From Thiothrix fructosivorans (GTDB lineage: Bacteria > Pseudomonadota > Gammaproteobacteria > Thiotrichales > Thiotrichaceae), in NCBI RefSeq assembly GCF_017349355.1, contig NZ_JAFMPM010000006.1, positions 124,001 to 188,000 of the forward strand: DNA of 64,000 nucleotides. Reading direction: 5' to 3'. The notes under the pieces were generated by a model that was given only the letters and a program-made list of their open reading frames with translations, was not told the origin of the DNA and did no database searches. The position numbers were made by a program, and so were the translations under genes. Of this stretch, positions 8,388 to 17,376 are shown in pieces. Numbering within the stretch: the first letter of the stretch is position 1; each line of letters opens with the position of its first letter.

Positions 8388-11174
8388 TTAATGCGCCTCG
8401 TCCCAGTTAGCACCAACCCCAGTATCCACCACCAAGGGAACGGCTAGCGTGACAGCATTCGTCATCAGCGCAATGACTTGCGCTCGCACCGTGTCCAGCT
8501 CCGCCTCCGGCACTTCAAACACCAATTCGTCATGCACCTGCATAATCATTTTGGTGTGCAAACCGCTGTCACGTAACCACGCTGCCACCGCAAGCATCGC
8601 CTTCTTAATAATATCCGCCGCCGTGCCCTGCATCGGCGCATTGATCGCGGTACGTTCCGCATACTGGCGCGTCGCCGCATTCTTGGACTTGATGTCGGGC
8701 AGGAACAGGCGACGCCCGAATAGCGTTTCCACATAGCCTTGCGCCCGTGCCTGTTCACGCGTGTCATCCATGTACTGCTTCACGCCGGGGTAACGCGCGA
8801 AATACAGATTCACGTAAGCTTGCGCGTCTTTACGATCCACCCCAAGCTGTTTTGCCAAACCAAACGTGGACATGCCGTAAATCAGCCCAAAATTGATCGC
8901 CTTAGCAGCACGGCGTTGCTCCGTCGTCACTTCATCCAATACCACGCCAAACACTTCTGCCGCCGTGGCACGATGCACATCCAACCCCTGCGCAAACGCG
9001 TCCAGTAAGCCCTGATCACCCGACAAATGCGCCATAATCCGTAATTCGATCTGCGAATAGTCCGCCGCCAACAGCTTGCACCCCGCCTCCGCGACAAAGG
9101 CTTGGCGAATGCGCCGCCCTTCTTCAGTACGAATCGGAATATTCTGCAAATTCGGATCAGATGACGATAGCCGCCCCGTCGAAGCCACTGCCTGATGGTA
9201 AGACGTGTGTACCCGCCCAGTACGCGGATTAATCTGTTCCGGTAATTTGTCGGTGTAAGTGGATTTAAGTTTCGCCAAACCGCGATGCACCAAAATCAGC
9301 GCAGGCAATTCATGCCCCATTTCCGCCAATTCCTCCAACACATCTTCAGCGGTAGACGGCTGCCCCTTGGGGGTTTTGCGCGGCGCAGTTAGACCCAGCT
9401 TGGTGTAGAGGATTTCCCCCAATTGTTTGGGTGATGCAAGGTTGAACTCCTGCCCTGCTGCTTCGTAAGCTTGCAAGATGACCGTGTGCATCCGCGTTTC
9501 CAGCTCCTTGCTGTGGATGGCTAGCAAAGTGGCATCGACCTTCACGCCATTGCGCTCAATGTCGGAGAGCACACTGACCAGCGGCACTTCCACTGCTTCA
9601 TACAGCTTGCGCTGTGCATCCAAGGCTTGCAGTTGCGCCCAGAAATACTGGTGCAATTGCAGGGTCATATCGGCATCTTCGGCAGCGTAAGGCGTGGCTT
9701 CTTCCAGCCCCACCTGATTGAACGTAAGCTGGTTTTTGCCCTTGCCTGCAATGTCGGCAAAGCTAATATTGGTGTGGTTGAGGTGCTTGGCACACAGCGT
9801 ATCCATGTCGTGGCGGCTGGCTGTGGAATCCAACACGTAGGATTCGAGCATGGTGTCGTGCGCAATGCCACGCAGTTCAATGCCGTGATTCAGCAGTACA
9901 CTGCGGTCGTATTTGAGGTTTTGCCCGATCTTGCGTAACGTGGGGTCTTCCAGCAAGGGCTTAAGTTGCGCGAGTACCGCTTCGCGATTGAGTTGCGGGG
10001 GTGCGCCGAGGTAATCGTGGGCAAGCGGCAAATACGCCGCTTCACCAGGCTGAATCGCGAAGGAAACGCCGACGATTTCCGCCTCCATGTAATTGAGGCT
10101 GGTCGTTTCGGTGTCGAAAGCGAATTCACCAGCGGCTTGCAAGCGGTGCAGCCAAGTGTCGAGGTCGGGTTGGGTGAGGATGCAAGTGTAAGCAGCGTTG
10201 CCGCTGCTCTTCCCCCCTTCCCCAGCCCTTCCCCCGCAAGGGGGGCAGGGAGCAAAGAGGTCGCCGGTGACACCTTCTTGTTCCTTCACCCCTTGCGGGG
10301 GAAGGTTAGGATGGGGGGTAACGGCACTGCCAAGTGCCGCCAAGCGCGTCCGCAACCCATACCGCTCATACAACTCGCGCAAGGTTTCAGTATCTTCAGG
10401 ATTAAACGCCAGCGTTTCCGGCTGCAAATCCAGCGCCACGTCGCACTTGATCGTCACCAGCTCATACGAAAGCGGCAAATGCGCCAAGGCTTCACGCAAG
10501 TAGTCGCCAATCTTGCCCTTGAACTCGTCAGCGTGCGCCATGATGTTTTCCAACGAGCCGTATTCTTGCAGCCACTTCACCGCTGTTTTGGGGCCGACTT
10601 TATTCACCCCCGGCACGTTATCCACACTATCGCCAATCAGCGTGAGGTAATCGCGGATGCGTTCCGGCGCGACCCCAAACTTTTCCAACACGCCAGCAGG
10701 ATCCGCGTAATGTCCACTCATGGTATTAATCAGGTGCACACGTTCATCCACCAATTGCGCCATGTCCTTGTCACCGGTGGAAATGATCACTTTGCCTGCG
10801 TATTCCTGCGCTAGCGTGCCGATGACATCATCGGCTTCCACGTCGGGAATAATCAGTAACGGGTAGCCTTGCGCCCGAATAATCGTCAGCAACGGCTCAA
10901 TCTGGCAGCGCAAATCCTCTGGCATCGGCGGGCGCGTGGCTTTGTATTGTGGGTATAAGTCGTCGCGGAAAGTTTTACCCGGTGCATCGAAAATCACCGC
11001 CATGTGGTCGGGGTTATAATCTTTGCGCAACTTATCGAGCATATTGAGCACGCCGTGCATTGCGCCCGTGGGTTCGCCATGCACATTGGTCAGCGGCGGC
11101 AGCGCGTGAAACGCACGAAACAGGTAGGAAGAACCGTCAACGAGAACAAGCGGCTTGGTGCTATTGTGAGTCAT
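8388..11174 (-). CDS. polA: DNA polymerase I
   Basis: A 928-residue DNA polymerase I that fills gaps and removes RNA primers in replication and repair. Domains in order: 5' nuclease (residues 1 to about 285, with VEADDVIGTLA and STGDKDMAQLV); 3'-5' exonuclease with intact FDTETTSL motif; polymerase with LLAADYSQIELRIMAHLSGD, the KAINFGLIYG motif and MQVHDELVFEV. It ends in NWDEAH. Between the nuclease and exonuclease domains, residues about 286-325 are encoded by an inserted palindromic repeat rich in Pro and Gly (PHPNLPPQG...CPPCGGRAGEGG), kept in frame. No strong ribosome site precedes the ATG. Confidence 0.97.
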   Translation of the reverse strand: MTHNSTKPLVLVDGSSYLFRAFHALPPLTNVHGEPTGAMHGVLNMLDKLRKDYNPDHMAVIFDAPGKTFRDDLYPQYKATRPPMPEDLRCQIEPLLTIIRAQGYPLLIIPDVEADDVIGTLAQEYAGKVIISTGDKDMAQLVDERVHLINTMSGHYADPAGVLEKFGVAPERIRDYLTLIGDSVDNVPGVNKVGPKTAVKWLQEYGSLENIMAHADEFKGKIGDYLREALAHLPLSYELVTIKCDVALDLQPETLAFNPEDTETLRELYERYGLRTRLAALGSAVTPHPNLPPQGVKEQEGVTGDLFAPCPPCGGRAGEGGKSSGNAAYTCILTQPDLDTWLHRLQAAGEFAFDTETTSLNYMEAEIVGVSFAIQPGEAAYLPLAHDYLGAPPQLNREAVLAQLKPLLEDPTLRKIGQNLKYDRSVLLNHGIELRGIAHDTMLESYVLDSTASRHDMDTLCAKHLNHTNISFADIAGKGKNQLTFNQVGLEEATPYAAEDADMTLQLHQYFWAQLQALDAQRKLYEAVEVPLVSVLSDIERNGVKVDATLLAIHSKELETRMHTVILQAYEAAGQEFNLASPKQLGEILYTKLGLTAPRKTPKGQPSTAEDVLEELAEMGHELPALILVHRGLAKLKSTYTDKLPEQINPRTGRVHTSYHQAVASTGRLSSSDPNLQNIPIRTEEGRRIRQAFVAEAGCKLLAADYSQIELRIMAHLSGDQGLLDAFAQGLDVHRATAAEVFGVVLDEVTTEQRRAAKAINFGLIYGMSTFGLAKQLGVDRKDAQAYVNLYFARYPGVKQYMDDTREQARAQGYVETLFGRRLFLPDIKSKNAATRQYAERTAINAPMQGTAADIIKKAMLAVAAWLRDSGLHTKMIMQVHDELVFEVPEAELDTVRAQVIALMTNAVTLAVPLVVDTGVGANWDEAH
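10210..10320. repeat. Palindromic repeat inserted in frame in polA
   Basis: Two imperfect inverted arms lie about 26 bp apart: 10210-10254, with CCCTTCCCCCGCAAGGGG, and 10281-10320, with CCCCTTGCGGGGGAAGG. A related arm sits in the gap between the SlyD-like gene and adk at 38138-38181. The insert keeps the polA frame and lies in the flexible linker between domains. Confidence 0.75.
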
Positions 11175-11230
11175 AGGGGGTCGGCTGGGGCTGGTAAAAC
11201 ACGGAGTATAGCCGTTTCTGTGAGCCTGCC

Positions 11231-12589
11231 CTATTCTCGAAACTGTTCACGCTCCAAGCCGTACTTTTTCAGCTTGTCGGTTAAGGTTTTGCGCGGCAAA
11301 TCTAAGGCTTCCATCACCGCCCGCGTATTGCCTTGGTGGTGGTTCAACGCCTGCACCAGCAACGTTTTCTCGAAACACGCGACTTGCTCGGTCAGGGATA
11401 GCCCTTCCAGCCGATCCCCCGCATTCATCAGGGTAGCCAGATCAAAATTGTACGCTTCACCCAACAGCACATAACGTTCGGCAATATTGCGCAATTCGCG
11501 AATATTGCCCGGCCAGTCATGCCCCATCAAAACGTGCAGGGCTTGGCTATTCAGCGGCGGCACTTCGGTTTCGCAACGAGCCGCCGCAATCAGCACAAAA
11601 TGCTGAAACAGCAGCGGAATGTCTTCACGCCGCGCCCGCAAAGGTGGAATTTCCAATGTCACCACATTGAGGCGGTAATACAAATCCTTGCGGAATTCAG
11701 CACGTTCGGCAGCATCTTTCAAATCCACCTTGGTCGCTGCAATCACGCGGATGTCGAGCGGAATCAGTTTATTAGAACCCAGTCGTTCGATCTTGCGTTC
11801 CTGCAATACCCGCAATAAGGGAGCTTGCGTGGTCAGTGGCATTCCCTCGATTTCATCCAGAAACAGCGTGCCGCCATTGGCATGTTCAAACTTACCAATG
11901 CGCTTGCCTTTTGCGCCCGTAAATGCGCCCGCTTCATGCCCAAACAACTCGCTATCCAGCAAGCTGGCGGGAATCGCCGCGCAATTGATTGCCACGTAAT
12001 TGTGGTTACGCCGCTGGCTTTGTTCGTGGATGGAACGCGCCACCAGCTCTTTGCCCGTCCCCGTTTCGCCCCACACCAACACATCGGCGTTGACCGTAGC
12101 AATGCGGGTAATCATTTTGCGCAAATTCATAATACCGGGGGTTTGCCCAATAATTCTGGGGCCGGGGCGAGTTTGGTTCGCTAAGGCTTCTTTAAGCGCT
12201 CGGTTTTCCAACGTTAAACGGCGTTTGTCGCTAGCACGTTTCACCACCTCGACCAATTGGGTGTTGGAAAACGGCTTTTCCAGCAAGTCATATCCACCTT
12301 TGCGAATGGCGGAAACAGCGGTGGCAACATCGGCGTGTCCGCTGATCAGAATCACGGGTAAATCGCGATCAATGCTCAGAATGCGTTGGAGGAATTCCAA
12401 ACCATCCATTGCTGGCATACGGATGTCGGAAATCACCACGCCAGCAAATTCAGCAGTGATTTTCGGCAACGCATCCAGCGCACTGCCAAAGGTTTCGACC
12501 GCGTAACCCGCCAGCAGCAGCGATTGCGCTGTGGCATCACGCACCGCTTTTTCATCATCGACCAGCAGGATATTCGGGGTAGTCATCAC
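11231..12589 (-). CDS. Sigma-54-dependent response regulator, DctD-like
   Basis: A 452-residue NtrC-class activator. The receiver domain (residues 6-120) has DD at 11-12 and the phospho-acceptor in VVISDIRMP (Asp55). The AAA+ domain has Walker A GETGTGKE near 175 and the sigma-54-contacting GAFTGA loop near 220. A Fis-type HTH sits at the C-terminus. It overlaps the sensor kinase gene by the ATGA junction, so the two form one transcription unit. The domain order and pairing resemble DctB/DctD for C4-dicarboxylate uptake, but no dct transporter is in the window, so the input and targets are unproven. Confidence 0.85.
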   Translation of the reverse strand: MMTTPNILLVDDEKAVRDATAQSLLLAGYAVETFGSALDALPKITAEFAGVVISDIRMPAMDGLEFLQRILSIDRDLPVILISGHADVATAVSAIRKGGYDLLEKPFSNTQLVEVVKRASDKRRLTLENRALKEALANQTRPGPRIIGQTPGIMNLRKMITRIATVNADVLVWGETGTGKELVARSIHEQSQRRNHNYVAINCAAIPASLLDSELFGHEAGAFTGAKGKRIGKFEHANGGTLFLDEIEGMPLTTQAPLLRVLQERKIERLGSNKLIPLDIRVIAATKVDLKDAAERAEFRKDLYYRLNVVTLEIPPLRARREDIPLLFQHFVLIAAARCETEVPPLNSQALHVLMGHDWPGNIRELRNIAERYVLLGEAYNFDLATLMNAGDRLEGLSLTEQVACFEKTLLVQALNHHQGNTRAVMEALDLPRKTLTDKLKKYGLEREQFRE

Positions 12590-14325
12590 GGCACTCCGTC
12601 AGTGGCTTGTTGCAGGGTTAGGGTGAAAATCGCCCCACCTCGCGCAGCATTCGCCACACTTAACTGACCGTTCATGTCGCGAGCAAGGCGGTAGGAAATC
12701 GACAGCCCCAATCCTAACCCTTTACCGATGGTTTTGGTGGTAAAAAACGCCTCAAAGACATGCGGCATGGCATCTGAGCTAATGCCTGCGCCATTGTCAC
12801 GTACACTGACGTTCACTTGCCCTGCGGTGGCTTGCAGGGTAATCCACACCCGTTGTTCCGCTTGTTCCTGCACCGCATCGGCAGCGTTGCTCAACAGATT
12901 CACCAGAATTTGTTCTAACCACACCAAATCGGCTTGCACATAACGGGTGTGCTCAGCACGTTGCTGTTCCAGCACAATGCGGATTTGGGCGAGTTTGGGC
13001 TGCACAATGTTCAACGCAGAATCCAATGCCCAATGCAAATCGCAGGTTTCAATTTGCCCTGCACTTTTGCGCGAAAAGGTTTTGAGCTGGCGGGTAATGG
13101 TCGCCATGCGTTCGGTCAGTGCCACAATTTCTAGCAGATTATTGCGAGCAATCTCCAGCTTACCAATATCGAGGAATTGCGTGGCATTGTCGGCATAAGC
13201 CCGAATCGCGGCGAGCGGATTATTCAGTTCGTGGTTGATGCCCGCCGACAGTTGCCCTAACGCCGCCATCTTTGCCGCTTGCACCAACTCTTCTTGGGTG
13301 CGCTGCAATTCGCGGGTGCGTTCGGCGACTTTCGCCTCCAACTCTTCACGGGCTTTTTGCTCGTAGTCGCGGCGTTGCCGCTGGTTTTTCCACAGCACAT
13401 ACAGCAACAACAAAGAGAGCAGCAACATGAACGCGGTCACGGATACAGTAATCAACACAGTACGCGTCACACTGCCCCAATCGGTGAGGATATACACATC
13501 CCAGTCGATGAAATCCATCGCCCGCTTGTGTACCAAATAGTGCTGTTGCCCCGTATTCAAGCGTTGCAACTCAAGCGTGGGATTAATCCGCCAATGACCT
13601 GCCAGCGGCTCAATCGGCAATTTATCGTAACGTTGGTTTTGGTATAACGCATCCTGCGTGGCAGCAGATAATGGCTGCAAAGCACGTAAACGCCAGTCAC
13701 TATTACTCGACATAAACACCACGCCTGCACGATCTGTCACCATAAAATCGGCATTTTCCTGCTTCCACTGCGCTTCTTGGGTATTAATATCGACCTTTAC
13801 CACCATCACACCAATAGGCTTACCCGCGCTATCATTCACCGCATGAGCGAAATAGTAGCCGCGCTTTTTGGAGGTTGTGCCCAGCGCGTAGTAGCGCCCC
13901 ACTTGCCCCCGCATGGCTTGCTGGAAATATTGGCGAAAAGCGAAATTGCCCCCAATAAACGAGGCGCGAGTATTCCAATTACTCGCGGCAAGGGTCAAGC
14001 CATCCGCTCGCATCAGGTAAATATCGGCAGTGCTGGCAATGCGATTGGCTGTTTCGAGGGTTTGATTAAACGCCATGACGGCGGCAGGCGCAGGGCTGGG
14101 GGATTCCAGTAACGCACGTGCTGCGGGGTTTTGCGCCAAGAGTTCCGGCAAATAACGGTGCTTTTCGAGTTCTGCCGTCAATTGCCCGACCAATTGCTGG
14201 GAAAGGGCGACGGTTTCTTGCTGCAAACGCTGTTCGGCACTTTGGCGCACTGCGTAATACACGGTCAGTAACGTGAGTAGCGCGAACAGCGTTGCTAAGC
14301 CAAAAGCGACCGCACGCGAATGCAC
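12586..14325 (-). CDS. Sensor histidine kinase, DctB-like
   Basis: A 579-residue membrane kinase. A transmembrane segment at residues 5-25 and a second at about 287-312 flank a periplasmic sensor region of the double-Cache kind (YLMRADGLTLAASNW, GYYFAHAVND). A short coiled coil follows, then the HisKA domain with the phosphorylated histidine in GINHELNNPLAAIRAY (about 363), and a HATPase domain with NLLSNAADAV and GLGLGLSISY. Start is GTG at 14325; no better start is seen. It probably senses a small organic acid and phosphorylates the regulator encoded immediately downstream. Confidence 0.85.
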   Translation of the reverse strand: MHSRAVAFGLATLFALLTLLTVYYAVRQSAEQRLQQETVALSQQLVGQLTAELEKHRYLPELLAQNPAARALLESPSPAPAAVMAFNQTLETANRIASTADIYLMRADGLTLAASNWNTRASFIGGNFAFRQYFQQAMRGQVGRYYALGTTSKKRGYYFAHAVNDSAGKPIGVMVVKVDINTQEAQWKQENADFMVTDRAGVVFMSSNSDWRLRALQPLSAATQDALYQNQRYDKLPIEPLAGHWRINPTLELQRLNTGQQHYLVHKRAMDFIDWDVYILTDWGSVTRTVLITVSVTAFMLLLSLLLLYVLWKNQRQRRDYEQKAREELEAKVAERTRELQRTQEELVQAAKMAALGQLSAGINHELNNPLAAIRAYADNATQFLDIGKLEIARNNLLEIVALTERMATITRQLKTFSRKSAGQIETCDLHWALDSALNIVQPKLAQIRIVLEQQRAEHTRYVQADLVWLEQILVNLLSNAADAVQEQAEQRVWITLQATAGQVNVSVRDNGAGISSDAMPHVFEAFFTTKTIGKGLGLGLSISYRLARDMNGQLSVANAARGGAIFTLTLQQATDGVP

Positions 14326-14345
14326 GGGTAGCTTTAAGTAAGACT

Positions 14346-15134
14346 TTATTCTAATACCTCAACTTTTACTTTGGCTGTTCCCATGCCCACCATGCCAATT
14401 TCCTTAGCAGCGGCTTTGGAGAGGTCAATCATTCGACCATGCTTGCTGAAACCACCTCGGTCGTTGACTTTGACTTCAACGGCTTTGTTATTGCGCAAAT
14501 TCGTGACACGAATGCGGCAACCAAACGGCAAACTGCCGTGTGCACAGGTCAGATCTCCTTGGTCGAAACGTTCGCCGCTGGCAGTTTTACGCCCGTCAAA
14601 TTTGTCGCTGTAGTAAGACGCTGTACCGACTTGGTGGGCTTTGCTTGATTCGGCACCTTCACGCGGGGTATCCGTGGGTGGGTTTAAATAAGCGGGCTGT
14701 TGTTGTGGCTTAGCGACTTCTCCCCTTAACGAATCCGGCATCACATAGTAAGCCTGTTTTTTTGCGATTTTCTTGTGTGAGGTGTGCTTATGCGAGGTAG
14801 TTTGTTTATGGGCAACGGTGCGGATCGCCTTGCGGTGCTTGCTGGTCACGGTTTTTTTCGTGATTTTCGCTTTCGCTTTTGAGGAGACTTTCGCGGTAGA
14901 TTTCGTGGCAGATTGGGTGTGCTTTGCAACCGTTTTAGGCTTGCTGGACTTTTTGCTGAGCTTCTTACTAACCTTCTTTTCAACGCTGACTTTGCTCACT
15001 TTCGGCGACGTTTTCTTTTGCTTTGCCAGCGCGGCTGTGGGCAAACTAAACGTCACCGCAAGCGCTAAAGCGGTCATGCCGACCCCAATACGGCGCGTCA
15101 AACCTGATAAGAAAGTTGATTTTACAGTTTTCAT
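14346..15134 (-). CDS. RlpA-like septal ring lytic transglycosylase family protein
   Basis: A 262-residue exported protein. A hydrophobic signal segment lies at residues 18-37. A very lysine/serine-rich low-complexity linker spans about 38-125 (KKTSPKVSKVSVEKK and similar). The C-terminal RlpA double-psi barrel is at about 167-262: GTASYYSDKFDGRKTASGE, LPFGCRIRVTN and VNDRGGFSKHGRMIDLS, with the catalytic-type Asp retained. RlpA proteins cleave or bind denuded glycan strands at division sites. No SPOR domain is seen. The basic linker may bind cell-wall polymers. A GGAGGA site precedes the ATG. Confidence 0.85.
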   Translation of the reverse strand: MKTVKSTFLSGLTRRIGVGMTALALAVTFSLPTAALAKQKKTSPKVSKVSVEKKVSKKLSKKSSKPKTVAKHTQSATKSTAKVSSKAKAKITKKTVTSKHRKAIRTVAHKQTTSHKHTSHKKIAKKQAYYVMPDSLRGEVAKPQQQPAYLNPPTDTPREGAESSKAHQVGTASYYSDKFDGRKTASGERFDQGDLTCAHGSLPFGCRIRVTNLRNNKAVEVKVNDRGGFSKHGRMIDLSKAAAKEIGMVGMGTAKVKVEVLE

Positions 15135-15394
15135 TTTATAGATTTCCTCCGACTAAACTTGAGTCTTAAGTAAGGATAGCACGTCATAAGCCATTGTAAA
15201 CACCCGTAGAATGGCATTCTGTCAAGGTCATTCACGCCCAAGATTGAACTTATTACGCGAATTAAGTCTCTATTTATGCAGGTCATGACAGACTTATCCG
15301 ATAACTGGGCTTACAATACGCATTTTTTATCTAACCTGTTTGCAAACGGGGCGCTAGAATCATTAGGTACGGAAACATGAAAAACGGGGAATCC

Positions 15395-16906
15395 ATGCGG
15401 ATCTTGCATCTTGGTACACTTTTAATGCTGTCTATTTCGGTGACAGCGTGCAGTTCCCAAAATGTCCAACCGGGGGCTACGGTTGCTAATGCGGGCAATA
15501 CGCATACGCAAACCGAATTATTTGGTGACGCAAAACCCACCGCACGCAGTAACCAAGCGCAAACCTACCGCCAAGACGCACACCCAGCACAACGGCAGGT
15601 CGCCTTTGCTGGAAATGCTGTTGGGGCGCAAATCCAACCCACGCAACTGGGTTCAGGCGGTGGCGACAAAGTGTATCGTGGCGAAGGCAAGCTCAACCGT
15701 TTGCCCGATAATATTGCCAGCAACTTACGCTTACGCGGTCTGTCAGAACAAAACCTTGGCGCTTATATCCGCCCAGTCAACGGCGCACAACCACTGTTGA
15801 CCGCGTATTCTGATACCCCGCGCAACCCGGCTTCCACCATGAAACTGGTGACTAGCTATTCAGCCTTAGGCGTACTAGGACCGACGTACCGTTGGCCGAC
15901 CGAAATTTACACCGCTGGCAACGTGGTGGGTGACACCCTGCAAGGCGATGTCATTATCAAAGGCTACGGCAATCCTGATTTCCGCGAAGCCGATTTCCGC
16001 CAATTGCTACAAGCGCTGCGCGGGCGCGGCATTCGCAATATCGCGGGCAATTTCGTGGTCGATAAAAGCTATTTCAACGTCCCCCCACAAGCCGCTATCG
16101 ACGGCAATGCGGGCGCAGAATACAACGCGCAACCCGAAGCCTTGCTGTATAACGAGCGTGGCAGTTGCTATGAAATGCGCAACAAAGCCGGGCAAATCCA
16201 ACGCATGTGCCCGATTGCCCCGCGTAACGGCGGCGACTTAAATGCCAACCTGTTTGGCGATTTCTGGAAGATCTGGGTCGGGGAAATGGGCGGTCGCCTC
16301 AACGGTGGCTTGCAAGTCAATGCTGTCCCTGCTGGCGCACAACTGGTTGATACCCACCATTCTGCCCCGCTGCGGGATGTCATTGTCGAAATCAACAAAG
16401 AGAGTAATAACGTCAAAGCGCGGCAATTATTGCTGTCGATGGGTGCAAAACAATTCGGCGCACCGGGTACGACCCAAAAAGGTGCAGGCGCAGTTGGGCA
16501 ATTCATGGAAAGCCGTGGTTTACGCTTCTCCAGCTTGAAAATCGAAAACGGATCGGGTTTGAGCCGCGTCGAACGCATTTCCAGCCGCGAAATGGGTGAA
16601 ATGCTAGTCGATGCGTATAACAGCCCGTACCGCGATGAGCTGATGAACTCAATGGCAGTATTGGGTGTGGATGGCACGGTCAAAAACCGCATGAAAAACC
16701 TAGCAGGGCGCGGCAAATTTAAAACTGGCACATTGCGTGATGTCCGTGCGCTAGCCGGTTACTTAACTGCTGCGAATGGGCAAACCTATGTCATTTCCTT
16801 GCTGCATAATGACGCGAGCATCCGTGCCACAGCGAAAGAAGCACACGATGATTTGGTGGAATGGGTGTATTACGGGGCGCAGAATAATGTAGCCAGTGCG
16901 CAATAA
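15395..16906 (+). CDS. dacB: D-alanyl-D-alanine carboxypeptidase/endopeptidase (PBP4 type)
   Basis: A protein of about 503 residues of the class C penicillin-binding protein family (peptidase S13) that trims peptidoglycan cross-links. The catalytic SxxK motif (PASTMKL, about residue 147), SxN (KESNNVKA, about 336) and KTG (FKTGTLRDV, about 443) are present. ATG 15395 was chosen over 15377 because GGGGA lies 5 nt upstream and because the protein then starts MRILHLGTLLMLSISVTACS, a clear lipoprotein signal with Cys about 19. A lipid-anchored DacB is less usual than a soluble periplasmic one. A terminator follows. Confidence 0.9.
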   Translation: MRILHLGTLLMLSISVTACSSQNVQPGATVANAGNTHTQTELFGDAKPTARSNQAQTYRQDAHPAQRQVAFAGNAVGAQIQPTQLGSGGGDKVYRGEGKLNRLPDNIASNLRLRGLSEQNLGAYIRPVNGAQPLLTAYSDTPRNPASTMKLVTSYSALGVLGPTYRWPTEIYTAGNVVGDTLQGDVIIKGYGNPDFREADFRQLLQALRGRGIRNIAGNFVVDKSYFNVPPQAAIDGNAGAEYNAQPEALLYNERGSCYEMRNKAGQIQRMCPIAPRNGGDLNANLFGDFWKIWVGEMGGRLNGGLQVNAVPAGAQLVDTHHSAPLRDVIVEINKESNNVKARQLLLSMGAKQFGAPGTTQKGAGAVGQFMESRGLRFSSLKIENGSGLSRVERISSREMGEMLVDAYNSPYRDELMNSMAVLGVDGTVKNRMKNLAGRGKFKTGTLRDVRALAGYLTAANGQTYVISLLHNDASIRATAKEAHDDLVEWVYYGAQNNVASAQ

Positions 16907-16930
16907 GCGATTGCTTATTGGACGTGATAA

Positions 16931-16961
16931 AAGCCCCACTAGCGTGGGGCTTTTTATTTTT
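16931..16961 (+). terminator. Rho-independent terminator
   Basis: The hairpin AAGCCCCAC / GTGGGGCTT with a short loop is followed by T-rich sequence, 25 nt after the dacB stop. Confidence 0.9.
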
Positions 16962-17139
16962 ATAGGATCATAATCATACCAAATGACACGAATACGACCC
17001 AGCCAACCATCTCCACGATGTCTTGCACCGGCAATTCTAGGATGGTCATCTGATAAAATATAGCTATAAGCAGAACAGGCAGTGCATCGTGTAAGTTTGT
17101 CACGACATTACCGCATAACCTATTGAATTTCTTAATCAT
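16960..17139 (-). CDS. Small membrane protein resembling part of DUF1538
   Basis: A 59-codon frame from ATG 17139. It has a basic N-terminus (MIKKFNRLCG), then a hydrophobic stretch LPVLLIAIFYQMTILELPV and a second one WVVFVSFGMIMIL. The pattern LPVLLIAIFYQ...VLE-P is reminiscent of the first repeat of DUF1538 membrane proteins, which are much longer, so this may be a truncated relic or an independent small protein. The ribosome site is weak. From 17140 to 17376 no gene is seen; the stretch is AT-rich spacer downstream of rimO. Confidence 0.35.
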   Translation of the reverse strand: MIKKFNRLCGNVVTNLHDALPVLLIAIFYQMTILELPVQDIVEMVGWVVFVSFGMIMIL

Positions 17140-17376
17140 CTTAGTTAGCCCTTGTAGAGGCGCTTTGTTAAACAGTCATTAGTTGAATTAATTTAAATGT
17201 ATCATACGCCAGATGATGACACCGTGACAATGATCACTTCCTAAACAAATCAAACTATTTAACGCTCACTATCCCTGAATCGTTCTATTTTTAGTCAACT
17301 CTCAACCCCAAGAGTTCAATTTCAGAATAGATAAATCCAACAATTTGAGCAAACTAAAATATCTTATTGATAATGA

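Noticed and set aside
9966-10814. A plus-strand frame of 282 codons opposite polA
   Set aside because: It is antisense to a confirmed polymerase gene and shows no domain.
11231-14325. Assigning the two-component pair firmly to dicarboxylate control as dctBD
   Set aside because: The architecture fits, but no dctPQM or dctA transporter is present in the window, so only a DctB/DctD-like label is kept.
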